DNA from: Hymenolepis diminuta
Taxonomy: Eukaryota > Platyhelminthes > Cestoda > Cyclophyllidea > Hymenolepididae
NCBI GenBank assembly: GCA_900708905.1
Contig: CAADRB010000002.1
Coordinates: 5,341,390-5,405,389 of the forward strand
Direction of reading: 5' to 3'
Length of the DNA: 64,000 nt
The first letter of the stretch is position 1. Every line of letters begins with the position of its first letter. The position numbers and the translations under genes are program-made. Under the pieces are notes generated by a model. The model had not been told where the DNA came from, did no database searches, and saw only the letters and a program-made list of their open reading frames with translations. Below, in pieces: positions 12,323-25,000 of this stretch.

Positions 12323-14003
12323 TGATAAATAGATGGATACAATTAATTAATGGTGATAATATAAATAACGGACGCAAGAATGCGTGACCAGCCACCGGAG
12401 AGGATATGACAAATAATTTGGCCGGAAAGCTTTTACAGGGCTTCTATTTATTGTTCCATGTGAAGAGGGGTCGACAGGTTGGAGTCTGTATATCGGTGAT
12501 CGACAATATGCTCTTACTCGCTGATCCACCAATACAATGTTCGGATTAAGCAGCCATATGTAAGTGCTAGAGAGAAGAAATGCATGGGAATGGTGATCTC
12601 CACCACCTCAGTTTGTTATCCAGCGGTTAAACGAACGCTCTTGACTGGCAATTTACAAGGAAAATGCATTAAGTCACTCCCTCCCGCCCAATCAAACAGC
12701 CGAGCGGCCTTTACTTAGATGTGAGATATAATCTTCACTTAGTGCCTGATAAATTGAGTCAGAATAGCGGTAAAAGAATGGGTTAAGGTGAAATAATTCT
12801 TTTCCTAAAAGCATTATGTTACAAAGGAAATATTTTAGATTTGCACTTCCGCACAAAGGTCATACAGATTTGTATTCACTTTTCCTTTGTTAAGCGTCAT
12901 TTTAGAGAATATTTTCTTGCCTACTTTTGAGAAATCAAAATTCAGTAGCAGTAATTCGTCTTCTTATAACTTTTATTCTTTATTCATTTATTCATTTTTA
13001 GACAGATTTCAAAGTCCAGAAGTACAGATGAAGGTTTTTATATCTGGTAGGATTTCTAAAATAGGGAGACACTTGAAGACCGACTGACAACTTGTATTGA
13101 AAGATGAACTTGACAAATTTGCAAAGTTTAATTTAAAAGTAGAAATAGAGGCAAATGAAAATGAATAAGATCAAGACAAAATTGCTCAATCCTCTATGCA
13201 AAGATTGATTAGAGAATTACTAATCACTATCACCCTAGAATAAATTTTGTGGTTGAGATACACAATATTTTGAATGCAAGTGGATTTAAGCTCAACCATT
13301 TGAATGGAAAATGGTCTAAGGATTTGAATCTATTATGTAACTGTCATGGGCTGGTCATTACGTCACTTATATCACTACTGGAATCAACCGAGAGTTGCTA
13401 TGCTTAAAATACTTTTGCCAGTCTCATTTCCGAATACATGACTGTATGATGCTGGCAATGAATCAGCGTGACATAACTAACTCTGAATATCACGAACTTA
13501 AATTCATTTAGTAACCCAAGGATTAACTCATGAAAATTGACGTTAGAAACTCTTGGACATTACAAAATGAATTATATCCTTTATAAAATGGCGAACAACT
13601 CCATGGCCTCAGGTTTTTAAATAGAGCAAGACTCTTGACATCTTGGCTTCGTCCCTTACATTACTATTTTGCTATTCAGCGCGTTCAAACGTTATTCAGT
13701 GATTATAACTACCGAAATTTTTTTTGTATTACCACGGGTAAAAATAAAAATAAAACTTATTTTATAGATGCCCCTCTTAGACCTGGAAATGTGGGAAAGA
13801 AGGCAATAATGGATGACATGTGATTCGGAAACATACACTCATTACTGATTGATGACTGCGGTCGGATCTTGAGCAATGGTCTTGAGTAATGCATTACTTG
13901 TGGCATTGATGAAATCCATATCCGAAATCTGATAAATTCCCCTTAAGATGCTGTGACTTGTATATGAAATAATCGAGTGTATGCTACTTGCCTATCTAAA
14001 CAT
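12323..14003. other. gene-poor DNA with a GC-richer patch
   Basis: A GC-richer patch at about 12360-12540 reads on the minus strand as GGATCAGCGAGTAAGAGC, loosely like a tRNA A-box, without a convincing B-box. It may be another SINE type. Nothing else recognised. Confidence 0.4.
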
Positions 14004-14595
14004 TTATAATTCCCACATCATGCTAAAATGTGATTTAGTCAAGATGTATTTTCTCTTCATAAAATCTTCTAGATTTTTCTGTTTATCTTTCAATGCATCG
14101 TACATAATTTTGCCAATAATTGTAGAAAATAAAAAAAGTTGCATGTTGGCTAATAAATGTCTAACTGCTGTCCATAGGAAATAAACAGACACATCAATTA
14201 AGGCAAGTATATTCTTCAATATGAGCTTCTTTCCAGAAATATCAGCAATAAAATTGAAAACAATTACTAGAGAATAAAACCTTTCAGGGAATCTCTTAAC
14301 ATTCCATAGTCTCAAAATATGATATCAACTTCAATTAGAGTCAGTAATATCACCTTCAGAACTTTTTTCGCCTATTTAACGTGAAATTATTTATTGAAAT
14401 TTCCTTTTTTATAGCCAACGATTTCAGAGAGAAGACTTTAAATTTTGAAGCTTTTAAAATATAATTGTCGAATTTGTACTTTTGGTCGTTTTCTGAGTCA
14501 AAATATCTGAGGTATCCAAATTTTTTACTTTCGTCAAAATACATTAAAAATGTCATACTTTTTACCAACAAAATTTTTAATTTATTACGAAGCAT
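14004..14595 (-). other. two adjacent long AT-rich open frames, unrecognised
   Basis: Two minus-strand frames (14356-14595 and 14004-14315) lie head to tail between the exon-like stretches at 12.0 and 15.2 kb. They encode Ile/Leu/Phe/Lys-rich sequence such as FSLKSLAIKKEISINNFTL and YDALKDKQKNLEDFMKRK. They could be a decayed leucine-rich-repeat gene, or simply long chance frames in AT-rich DNA. No splice sites or motifs settle it. Confidence 0.15.
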
Positions 14596-15186
14596 TTTAG
14601 GTAAATGAAAAGTTTGTTTTTAATTTAGGCAAATAATTAACCAAATAATTTAATTGTACAATTTTATTATTATCAGATCTCGCCCTAAAAGTGAATTATT
14701 CAAATTCATTAAGCATTGTGTTTCAAACTATCGAGGCGTACAGTTGATTACAATACAAAAAGGTTCTCGAATTAAAATGAGGCTTTGTTTGAGTTTTCAC
14801 CAGTTATTGCTATCTGTGTTACCAATGCCATTTTTTTAAAACGTGAAAGAATTAAAATAGCAAATATTTATTATTAGTAAATTAAAAAGGCCTCACATTT
14901 TCCAGTAGCGGAGTTAAATAGCAAAGAGTAATTTTATAATTATTTTGGTAATTTTTAATATAATCTAAAAAGTTTCTCTAATTTTTATATATGTTGGTGT
15001 TCAACAGTTTTCAAGAATATGCATTATTCATGTAACACATGTAAAATTAACTTGCACCATTATATATTTTCATTCTCTTGAAGTGTGGCTCTGTAGCTAG
15101 TGATTTCAACTCTGTACGAAGAGACAAGCAGTAAGCACCAGCCATCCACAAGAGACGAGCAAAGCGAGAGAGAAACACTCAGAAAC

Positions 15187-15384
15187 CTGAAATGCCAAAT
15201 TCTCCAGAAATGCCTTAACCGGAAACAGAGTATCAATATTCACTCTATTGGCATCCAATAGTTCGACCAACCGATTCCGGGTCTCAAGACTTCGAACAAT
15301 TTTGTCAAGTTCTTTAATCGTCAATTCTTCGAAAACAGTCTTATCCCATCCACCTCCTTCTTCAGAAATATTCTCACTACCTCC
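15187..15384 (-). CDS. exon-like open frame (possible internal exon of the same unrecognised gene)
   Basis: The minus-strand stretch reads WDKTVFEELTIKELDKIVRS, then LETRNRLVELLDANRVNIDT and LFPVKAFLENLAFQ, a helical and protein-like sequence richer in GC than its flanks. A possible donor CAG/GTTTCT closes it in phase 0, matching the acceptor phase at 12006. The 5' boundary is unclear: an in-frame TGA lies at 15385-15387 and no strong acceptor sits after it. That leaves a pseudogene or a wrong boundary as real alternatives. No family recognised. Confidence 0.3.
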
Positions 15385-15933
15385 TCATTGTATTATCTCC
15401 ATATTACTTCCATTCAGTATACAGTAAAAAAAAGGAAGAAGAGGCCTCTCAAACAAATACAATTACCAAGCCTGAGATAAAAAAGTCAAACATTTTGATT
15501 AACTGTCCTGCATTCATCTACTAAATTGATTTTGTGTTTATCATTCTTTTGACATTTTTTCCTACCGTCAAATTCTTTCATCTTACACATAGTATGTTTC
15601 GTCTTTACATACTTCAAGGCCGGGAGGAGGCTGAGGGTTGACTCTGTGAATTTTCCGAAATTACTCTACATTTGCATTCTACATAAAATTCGGTTTTTCG
15701 TCCACGATGCTCGCATCGACGTCTTTATGTTCTTATAACTCGAAAGCCCTAACTATCATGTCTAAACGCGTTTATCAACTTCTCTTCATTGCAATAGTCC
15801 TGTTTCATTAAAAACATACTGCACTCATATCCTCAAGCGTGTCCTTGCGCAAGTGACACATGAACTGTCTTTTTATTTGCACACACATGCACTCTGAAAA
15901 GCTTGTCATACACTGGTTCCTGCGCTTTCTCAC

Positions 15934-16059
15934 CTTCCTCTCGCTCGAATCCTCATCGTGCTTCTTTAAATACACTTTGCTTAACACTGATTTTATGATA
16001 GTATTTGCTGGAGCTAAGAGTTCTTGCGGGATCACAAATTTATTAACTAGAACTAACGG
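15934..16059 (-). CDS. exon-like open frame with good splice donor
   Basis: The minus-strand frame reads FVIPQELLAPANTIIKSVLS then KVYLKKHDEDSSERK and stops at a strong donor AAG/GTGAGA. It looks like real coding sequence of about 42 codons or fewer. Its phase-0 end does not join the 15.2-15.4 kb frame without breaking frame, so either an exon between them is missed or these are separate remnants. Upstream on the same strand is a long CT-rich tract. I do not recognise the protein. Confidence 0.3.
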
Positions 16060-16131
16060 CTAGTCGCAGACAATCGCAGTCTCAAAAATTCAGAAAATAG
16101 CAGAATTTATTAAACCTTAATGATTTAGAAT

Positions 16132-16211
16132 CAGAGAGAAGGGAAGCGTGGGAGAGAAAATAGAGAAAGAGATAAAGAATATAAGGACGAGGGACGAGGG
16201 AGAGCGTGAGA
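16132..16211 (+). repeat. purine-rich (GA) tract
   Basis: About 80 nt almost free of pyrimidines except scattered T and C, with GAGGGACGAGGGAGAG near its end. It lies immediately upstream, on the minus strand, of the exon-like frame at 15934-16059, where it reads as a CT-rich tract. Confidence 0.6.
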
Positions 16212-19200
16212 ATGGAACGTCTGCATCATCGTCAAGAACTGATGATGCGATAAACTTGGGATTGGAACTTAACAGTTGAGAAATCCTCTCAAGCTTTTAC
16301 CTTCCAATAGGATAGGAACGGCAGGCCAGATAAGAAACCATAATCTAACTTGGGACATCTGCTTAAACGTGAACTTATACTAGTATGAATCACGAAGTAG
16401 ATGTAATACTAGGGTAGTTTTGCCTAAATTAGCTACTAAGTCTTTAGGGGTGAGGCAAGAGTGGGTAGATTAATTACGTAGATTTAAGTAGAAGTTATTT
16501 ACCTTGATAAATTGAGGAATGACCTCCACACAATTTACTCGAAATAAATATTGCTTTCATACTAATCTAGTGAAAAAACAAAATATCACGATTAAATTCG
16601 CATGATTTAATTATATTTATTAGTGAATAGAGAAAGCTAAAAATGCACAAGTTAAACCAAGTTCAAATTTCCTCGACTATAGTGAAGAAAATAAAAAAAT
16701 ACTCCAAGCTTTTCATTATTTTTAAATCAAAATATTTTGCGTTAGGAAATTACGAATCAGGCTTGACGTCACACTGGTGGTGAATCCCAAAGGTAATTTA
16801 ATTCGCTTGATTAAAAATAATTTGTTATAAATAATCTAGATGAAATATAAAACGCGTAAACACTATTATGTTTATTGTAAAACACTGAAAAATTTTTTTT
16901 GACATAGACTACATTTTAAAATTTGGTTTAAATTAAATCAACAAATTATTTTTGAAAAAACTAATGATTGCAGACGTGCTGGCCGGAATCATTTATAAAG
17001 AAAAAGAATAATTAAACCTATTTTTACTAACCAAGAGCAAAATTAATTAAATTAGAGCCAATAAGTGACTTAGTTTAAATTTTAGTTCATAGAAAAGTGA
17101 AATTGTTTGTATTCACTGACTTTCATATTTAGCATTTACTAGTTAATGAACTCCATTTACCCAACATTCCTCTTATGTTCTTTAGGAAAAAGTGAAACAA
17201 ACTGCTCTCTTTTTATAAATAAAAGCTCGAACGCATGTCGAATTCCCACTGCTGCTCTCAGTATCATGGGATCAGCTAAAAATGACTACCAAAAGGAGCA
17301 AACTTGAACATTTCCGACCGAAACATTTTTTTACAGTTTTGAACTATTTTGAAAGTTAGATACTGATATACTACCCTACGTGATGGTTGATTTTATCATT
17401 ATTTAATTAAAGAGTAAACGAGACCTGGTCGCGTGTCGGTGGCCAGAAGAGAGAAACTAGCGCCCCCTCAGACTTCCCTGAATTTAACTCTAGGGATTGA
17501 CAGTCATTCCCCAGATAAATAATGAATTGCAATGATTCTGAATCAGGTCATCATGTCGGATCATCTGAAACAATGTTAAGGTAGTACGGCTGACTTTCCA
17601 TTAATGTTTAATTATCGGGAGAATAATTGTATGCTAGAGTTGTCGTTTATCGAAATAAAATAAACCCTATTTGAACCAGCTCATGTGTATCTTCAGATTC
17701 ACTCAAGGGATAGTCGCCAAATACTATACTGGTCCAGCTAGGGGATGAACATTAATCTCAATGTGGGCTTAATTAAACTAATGGGTATTTGCTAACCATA
17801 ATGGACGCTGAAGAAGGAAGACAATAAAACTCTGTCATTTCGAAGAATTTAAAGGGAGGAAAGTTGAGCGGAAATTTAGTTACCTTAAATTACTACTCAA
17901 CTAACAAGTTCAGATAAACTGAAGTTAGAGATATTGCCTACTGACACATAGTTTGTAGGATTATGTCATTAGGTCTCTTAACTACCAGAGTGTCATTCAA
18001 TTAAGTTAGATTATAGTACACAAGGAAGCATTTCGAATAATTTTTGTTAAGGTTAGTTCTAAGGTATCGGAGATAGGTTGGGAAATTGTTTTAGTAGTAA
18101 TAATAATCTTACTGAACTTGTCATTTACCATCATTGAACAGTTAAGGATAATATCTACCTTCTTATGAAAGCATCGCCTTTGATTAATCAGCAAACTTTC
18201 AAAATAACAATGAATAATTAAAGAGACATTTAAGACTTATATTAAGAGTACCAAGATGGTAAATTCGCTTAATCGTAGGTAGCAATAGGATTTTAGAAGT
18301 TAGCTCACTGTATTTTTTCTCGTCCAATTTTAAGGGGGCTGCTTTTTTATCAACCTAGCCTCTTTGACCAGAGATTAGTTTTTTGAATAGTAAGAGTAAA
18401 ATCTTTTATTTTCCGGTTGGTTGATCATGTGCAAAGCTGATCTTCACAAGCACATGGTGAAATATTTTAACATCTAGTGATCTTGCTATGAGAAAGTGGT
18501 AAGGAAGTGCTTGTGACGACCCTATAAAATATTTTAAACTAGTCTCGACATTTGTTTTGATATGATGATTACAGGTGACTATAGAGACGATGTGTTAAGA
18601 AAATAGTTCCTTCACCTAAAACACAACTAAACGTGATTTTTTGAAAATAGGATTTTTCTTAGAAAAATCGCTCAACTAATCGTTTCACTTATTTATTTCA
18701 CGAATTAGTTCTTCGTGTCTAACCTTTCAGAGATTTTATTAACGATAGGAACTGAGTGAATAGTAAATGTCACTTTCCCCGGTGAAAATAGGATATTGTA
18801 TTCTCTCAATTTGAATTGCGTTTAATCTGACAACCTCAGAAATAACCAAATTCATAGTTTGTGGATGGAATCTGAATGCCTGAAAATAGAAAGTAAGGCA
18901 TTTTTAAGGTTCGTTAGTTAAAAAATAGTCTGCAACAATAATACAGATAATTGACATAGAGGTACCAATCAGTAGACGTTAATTTAAGCTGTTAAACAAT
19001 TCCAACCTGGGCAAAATACATCTGAAGGTGCTGAGACACTTCTCTAAAGCAAAAAATTAGTGCCTATTATCAGCTAAATGTCAGTACTTCAAGAAAATGT
19101 TTTCAAAACTTGCCAGTTAACTGGAATGGGTTTATAAACACGTGACTTGAATTATTCCAGAAATGAGGTGCAGGATCACATAGTAACCAACCCTCTGTTC

Positions 19201-21185
19201 GTTTTATTGCATAACTACCTAAATCGTACATCCTAAAATCAGTTCTCCAGATTTGGGGTTGATAAAATATAAGCAAACTCAGAGATGCGAACAAAATCCG
19301 CTAGTTATGTTACTGACCCAACTTCTTGACCCCAACGGGGAGCCTGTTACAAATGTATATATGTATTATTCATTGGCCTAGTTTACTTTTGTCTCCTCTT
19401 CGTTCTGTATGTGACTTGATCTTTAAACTGCTTATCTATTTTTCCTTTTATCCAACTCCTCGTAATTGAATTTTATTCTACTCTCTGGCTCTCGAGGCTT
19501 TCCTATCCTTTGATAGCTAATTACGTAAAAACCTGGAAGACCAATGACTTAACTAGTATTCTCCGTGTTTCTCTTCAAATATCGTAGCGTAAATTGTAAA
19601 TGTTACAAGATTGCATCAATTTTCTTTTAATACTTAAATCAGTTTCACGCTTTTCCCATATTTTATTAGGGGGAATGATAGTGTGCAATTTAATACAGCT
19701 GAAAGTCTTCGAAAAAAAGATAGTTTTCTGTATCTGAATAATAACAGATTCTCATCAGTGGTAGTTAAGACCTGTCCAAAACCGGAGCTACTTAGTTCGG
19801 ATGGATAGCTCAACGTCTCCTTTGTCCGATTCGAGTTGTACAGCTGTATAGTTAACACTACCCAGCTGCAAAATGAGGATCTTTGCTGATAAGTCACACC
19901 AGGATTTTTGGAACAGAGTTCGCAGAAAACTATGTATATTTATAATAAAAAAGCTCTTGCTGGATACTTGGCTTCTTTAAATGTAGGGTTTTCGTACCGA
20001 CTTTATAGCGAGTCCTAGCAATAATAAATAAGGGATGCGTGATTTTACTAGGCAGATTAACATTCCAGATGCATAGGCAAAAAGTAGTAATTTAGTTATT
20101 TTGAATGCTACAAAATATGCGCGTTTCTTTCCCATCCAGTTGAAACGTACAGACGCGAAAATAGTCGATATCTCTACCAACCTCTTTTCTTTCTAGAGAG
20201 TCCATTAATTTTAAAGTTACACCCCTTTGTAACTGAAGTTTACTTGCTTGATTGTGATATTCATTTAGACGACACATAAGCATTACAAACTTTCAGATAT
20301 GACTCGTCTTTCTCCACTCTCCTAGTCTTAGTCGATCTCAATCTTAGTAAGAAGATTATTACACGGTGCAAAATTGCCGTCTTAAGAAATATGAGTGTGC
20401 ACCATCATGGACTGAAAAGTAGCCAGGGAATTACATCTAATACTACCCATCATGTGGTGGAGAAAATCGGTTTGCAAATTTCTATCCCCGTTATCACAGT
20501 TATTTCGAATGATTATTAGATTTAACCTTCTATTAGATTATCAGATTAGATTTCAACTCTTGTGACCTCTGCAATGCAAAAACATATCTACTAATCTCAC
20601 TTACCTGCACTTAGCTGTAAGAAGATCAAGGCGGCATGACCAAACCAAGTTAAATCCATCGCTTAATATGTACGGAATATTGTAGACATAGTTACGCCTA
20701 TGAACCTAGAAGTCAAACCAATAAATTGACGATGCTACTCCGAAAATTTTATAACTGATTAGAATGGGGAGAATTCAAAGTCCCCGGAGTTAAATAAGGC
20801 AAGAATATTGCTTTAACGTCATGATCTGATTTTTCTTTGGTCCACATTTTCATTACCTTATTTTGATGCTTTCTTTATTCAGATGCCATTAAATGATTAA
20901 ATCTTATAAAAGCAATTTCTGAGCGGTGCCATGATAACAACTTATACCATGTATAAATGTCCTCTTTTTAAGTCGTGATAACAAATTGGATAAACTGGTT
21001 TTGATGCTTTAATTAAAAAAGCTATATTTTGGAGATCAGCTGTTACCATATTTTAGAAGAAAAAATCCCAATAGAAATCATCTATTGTGCTTCTTAATAG
21101 AAGTAATAATTTGTTCATTTCAACACTCAGATATACCTAATCGATTTTAAAGAACAACTGAATAAGTATTTGTTAATACGTCGTC
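16212..21185. other. gene-poor AT-rich DNA downstream of the ELK gene
   Basis: No exon recognised in about 5 kb. A small GC-richer patch at 17415-17490 includes AACTAGCGCCCCCTCAGA. An inverted plus direct repeat arrangement lies at 18445-18537. Confidence 0.5.
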
Positions 21186-21191
21186 TTTATT
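21186..21191 (-). terminator. candidate poly(A) signal of the ELK gene
   Basis: AATAAA on the minus strand lies about 330 nt beyond the stop codon of the ELK reading frame, a plausible distance for a 3' UTR. AT-rich DNA yields this hexamer by chance often, and a further copy lies near 20880, so the cleavage site is not proven. Confidence 0.45.
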
Positions 21192-21517
21192 GATCAAATA
21201 ATAACTGTACACATAAACATATGTAATAATAACCGTTTTCAGTAGGCGTCTCTGTCCAAATGAAGGCTGTAGAAAAATGTGAGGGAGATTTTAATCACGT
21301 AAACGAAAACACTTTTCCCAAACAATCTTACGCACAGAGGTACATCTCATAGTTACTCTTGAGCAAACAGTTAACATACACGTGAATTAGGTGGACCCTG
21401 TGCTTCTCTTTCTTTCCTGATGGAATCAGACGATGTGGAAGAGGCTGGAGAAAAAAGTATCACGGCGGGATCAGAAGACATTTCACCACCGTCTCGTCTC
21501 TTCTCCGATTTGTGAAG
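21192..21517 (-). other. presumed 3' UTR of the ELK gene
   Basis: The stretch between the TAA stop and the candidate poly(A) signal shows no extended coding frame that continues the channel. The first 100 nt are GC-richer than the flank, consistent with transcribed exon sequence. A GT follows the last codons (AAGTAACT), so a minor alternative splice there is conceivable but unsupported. Confidence 0.4.
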
Positions 21518-22037
21518 TTACTTCTCCTTGTGGTTTCGTTTCGGTTTCTCCGGCAGGCTGAACTTGACACATCGAGACTGTGGAGACGTGGTAACTCCAT
21601 ATGTTTTCGACGTTCCAGACGTTCCAGAGTCGGGGGCCTTCCAACCTTCTTCCGACGATAAGCTCTCAACTGAGGAGTGTTCTGGTAGAAAACAGGGGCT
21701 GGAAGATGAGAGAGTAGGGGGAGGCTTCATTATGCTGGATTTGAGAGGATATTGGTGTTGTTGAAGGCTAGGTTCTGATTGAGGGACTTGGAGGGGTCGG
21801 GTTATTTGTTGCTGTTGTTTGAGGGAGCTCACTTCGGTCGCCAGCGACTGAAGATCTGTTCGCATTTCTTGAACATCTCGGAGGAGCTTGAAGAGTAGCA
21901 CTTTTAATTCCTTCTGCTCAGCTCCGCTCATGATGGAACTGGAGTTGCTGCTCAGTTGCTCAGATGGTTCGCATGTTGGTGGTGTCAAATTTGGGGTTGG
22001 GGGTGGGACTTCGCCGTGGCAGTTTTCGATCAGACAT
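21518..22037 (-). CDS. ELK channel terminal exon i: coiled coil and C-terminus
   Basis: The last coding exon encodes residues 656-828 and the TAA stop at 21518-21520. After a Pro/Thr-rich part ([11 protein letters not shown]) comes a helix from about 695 to 733, with heptad-like Leu/Val spacing ([20 protein letters not shown], then [14 protein letters not shown]). It resembles the C-terminal tetramerising helix of KCNH channels in position and style. The remainder is Ser/Pro-rich. Close to the end, RCVKF (811-815) fits the RVxF-type phosphatase-1 docking pattern, which is a short motif and may be chance. The acceptor is ATTTTAG; phase 2 in. The antisense and other-frame open reading frames here are shadows. 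Confidence 0.9.
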
Positions 22038-25000
22038 CTAAAATAAATGGGTAATGTAGGCGTCACTATGATATGTGACTTAATCGTTAGTATTTCAAAT
22101 AGAAAACTTAAACTACATGGATCTATTTCATATCACAGCAGCAAAAGAGACGCAATTTATCTCCTGATTCTATATAAAGAGCTTCTGAACTGGAGCGATA
22201 TGGCAATGTACATTGTCTTATTATTTACTTGTGCTGTTATGAGAGGATTATGTAGACTAAGGCAATAAACGACTGAGAAATCTAATATTGCTTAGATTAT
22301 CCAACAGTCTTCCTAAACATACCATCACTCAATCCCCATTAAAATTCTACATTCCTCAATTGTCAGGTTGACAAGATAGGAACAGTTGAGCCAGACCGAT
22401 TTGTACTTGACATATTAGGGTTCTGTAGACGATAGAGGTAGGGTTTTTATCCGACCTTTTACTCCACTCAGATTTCATTTTACGTTTTCTTTAGCTACCA
22501 AGAAACTTAAACTGGATTGTGAAATAAGGAATAAAGAAAATAAAGGCAAACTCAAATAATCACTCTTGAAAATCAATGTTTAGTCTATCTACCAATCAAT
22601 GGTTTTATAATTTAGACTTCAATCAGTCAGAACGCTCTCTTAACCTGTAAAGCCCCTTAAGGTAAAGAGCCATTAGTCGCAAATCCAGCAGTAATCGTTT
22701 CAATTTAAAAGTTACTTGTATGATGAAACTCTATTTTCAAAATTCTTTAAGAATTGAGAAGTAAATCAGTTGAGAATTGTTCCAATTACTTTTCTGTTAT
22801 GCAAATTAGTTCTTTCTGGTAAATATGAGGTGAGACTGCTTCACTGCTAAATAATTTATTTATAAAATTGTAATATTATCTTCTTATCGAGCATGGAAGA
22901 TCAGTGTAGATTAGAAGACACTTATAATTTATGATGTCTGAAGAGCTTGTTATATACTTAAATCAATATGGAAAGTGTTGACGATTTATTTGCTTCTGAC
23001 AGAAGTGAATTTAACAGCCTTAAATAGAGATTTGATAATGAATAATTTCTGATGAAATTAAGAGTATAGACTATCATAATTTAATTAGATGAGTTAGACT
23101 TACCATTGATTTTACTCCTGACATTTACTTGGCATTACAAGCAGATATAAAGACATCAATCAACTCACATCAATTCCAACTTTTAAAAAAATGTACTCGC
23201 GATAAGACCACCCCTGGATATGCAGAGGGGAGATAAACTTGGTAACAAGTCAATCTTTTCAAGATTCTCCCCTCCAAGTGATCTAATTTGGAATAAAGGA
23301 ACTATTTTAGGTTTAAAGCATAAACCTTTCATTTTTTCGGTCAAGCACGACCGATTTCACTGTGCCCGAGATGCATTCGATGCGCCCTAAGGTCTTTTTT
23401 TATTTTTAAAAAGTTAACATTCATCCAATTTCTTTAAGCATCAAGCAATGAAATATATCAAACACGATGTATAAGGCAGAATATGAGAGATATTTGATAA
23501 AATGCGCCTGATTCACGCCCTTACAAAAGTTACTTTTCTCTTTATGGTCAAATTAAGAAGCTAGAAACAAACTTTGTTAGAAAATTTACTTAAAGGATGC
23601 AAACACTGATGACGGCTATAATCCAAAAGAAACAATCACTGGCGATCTTTTAACAACTTACGTCTAATTTTTACGATACCTAAAAATTTCTAAAGTATGA
23701 TTTAATACCAAAAAACACAGCTCAAGGGACTCTTATAAATACAACACTTAATTAGGATGACGAAATTATTATTACTAGTCAGTGCCGTAAACTTATCCTA
23801 TTCCTAATGCACGCTGCCGAAAAGGAAATAAGAGACACATTTAATAAAAGTAATATATTAATTCACACCTACAGTCTGCACAGTTTTCCGTTCCTAACTA
23901 AGACCTAACTTGGCGTAATGGGCTCGAATATTTAATAAGAAACGTTCTTTAGGATTAAATGGGATCAGTTACCACTTGTTATCGACAAAATAAATATCAG
24001 ACTTTCCATATTCAAAATCTTCTAATGCCGCAATACTTCTCTCCCTTTAATGCATTGGTGACGTTCATATACTGCTCCAATAACTCGTGTCTAAATACGG
24101 ACGTTTGAAAATTGAGACGTTTCTGAAGACGAATTTTCTAATTACGTGCCATTTATATCGTATTATTAACTAAAATTGATTACTATTATTATTCTCAGCA
24201 AAAAAAATAATTTGCGATTTTTAATTATGGAAAGCAACTGACATCAAATTATAGCAAGTCCAACAGATGATAAGGGGGAGGGGATCATAAAGAGCCTTAC
24301 TTCATTTGATTTTTGGACTTGGGTTGTACAAAATTTATTTAGGATTCGTCCCGTGGATTGCAACAAATACTTGGTTGCGATAATCTGTTCTTATTGCCGG
24401 TATTATTTAATCAGTAGGAGTTGGTCTTCATTTTATTCCTATGGTTAAGAAAACAAATGGTCTTATGAGTAGCTCCGCGGTTTATGATCTTAATATAGCA
24501 GAGACGCAACTTTTAAGATTAATAATGAAGGTCTCAAGTACTAGAACACATTGGAAAAATATTCGTCATGTCCACAATGGCAAAATTATAGGAGTCCAAC
24601 GAAGTAAGGATCATAGCTACCGTGTTTATGTTTCGTCTGAGGATAATCAATTCCCACAGGTTGTGCCTCAGTCATCCATCAGCCTTATCGATATGCCGCG
24701 CCAATCAGCCCTGACAGCTTGGCAGTTATTTGGACCTAAAATAGTTATCACTCCGGTAGTGTTCTGATGCCTCTACATAAACAACGCGAAGACACTTTGT
24801 TTTCTTATATAATGCTTTTGTTTGGTTAACAAAATGTCTTGGCTAATTACATTCTGATTTATCTTCTCTCACGATCTGAGTCAAATATAGTCTAGCTTTA
24901 TCCAGTGAGCGGATCTATCATAGCGACAGAAACTAGACTCCCACAGTATGGAGTAGTCGTACTTTACAAAAGTGGTACCTGAGGAGTTACAATACAATAA

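Noticed and set aside
12347..12532. tRNA-like A-box on the minus strand in a GC-richer patch
   Set aside because: No matching B-box at the right distance and no clear cloverleaf; not called a tRNA or SINE.
17415..17490. GC-richer patch with GCGCCCCCT as a possible transposon end
   Set aside because: No matching inverted end was found nearby.
8430..19560. Recurring CTGGAAGACC at 8440, 8790 and 19530
   Set aside because: Only ten bases are shared and flanks do not align; chance is sufficient.
21460..21669. 69-codon Arg-rich minus-strand frame across the ELK stop
   Set aside because: It is the +1 shadow of the terminal exon; the exon's own phase and homologous layout favour the other frame.
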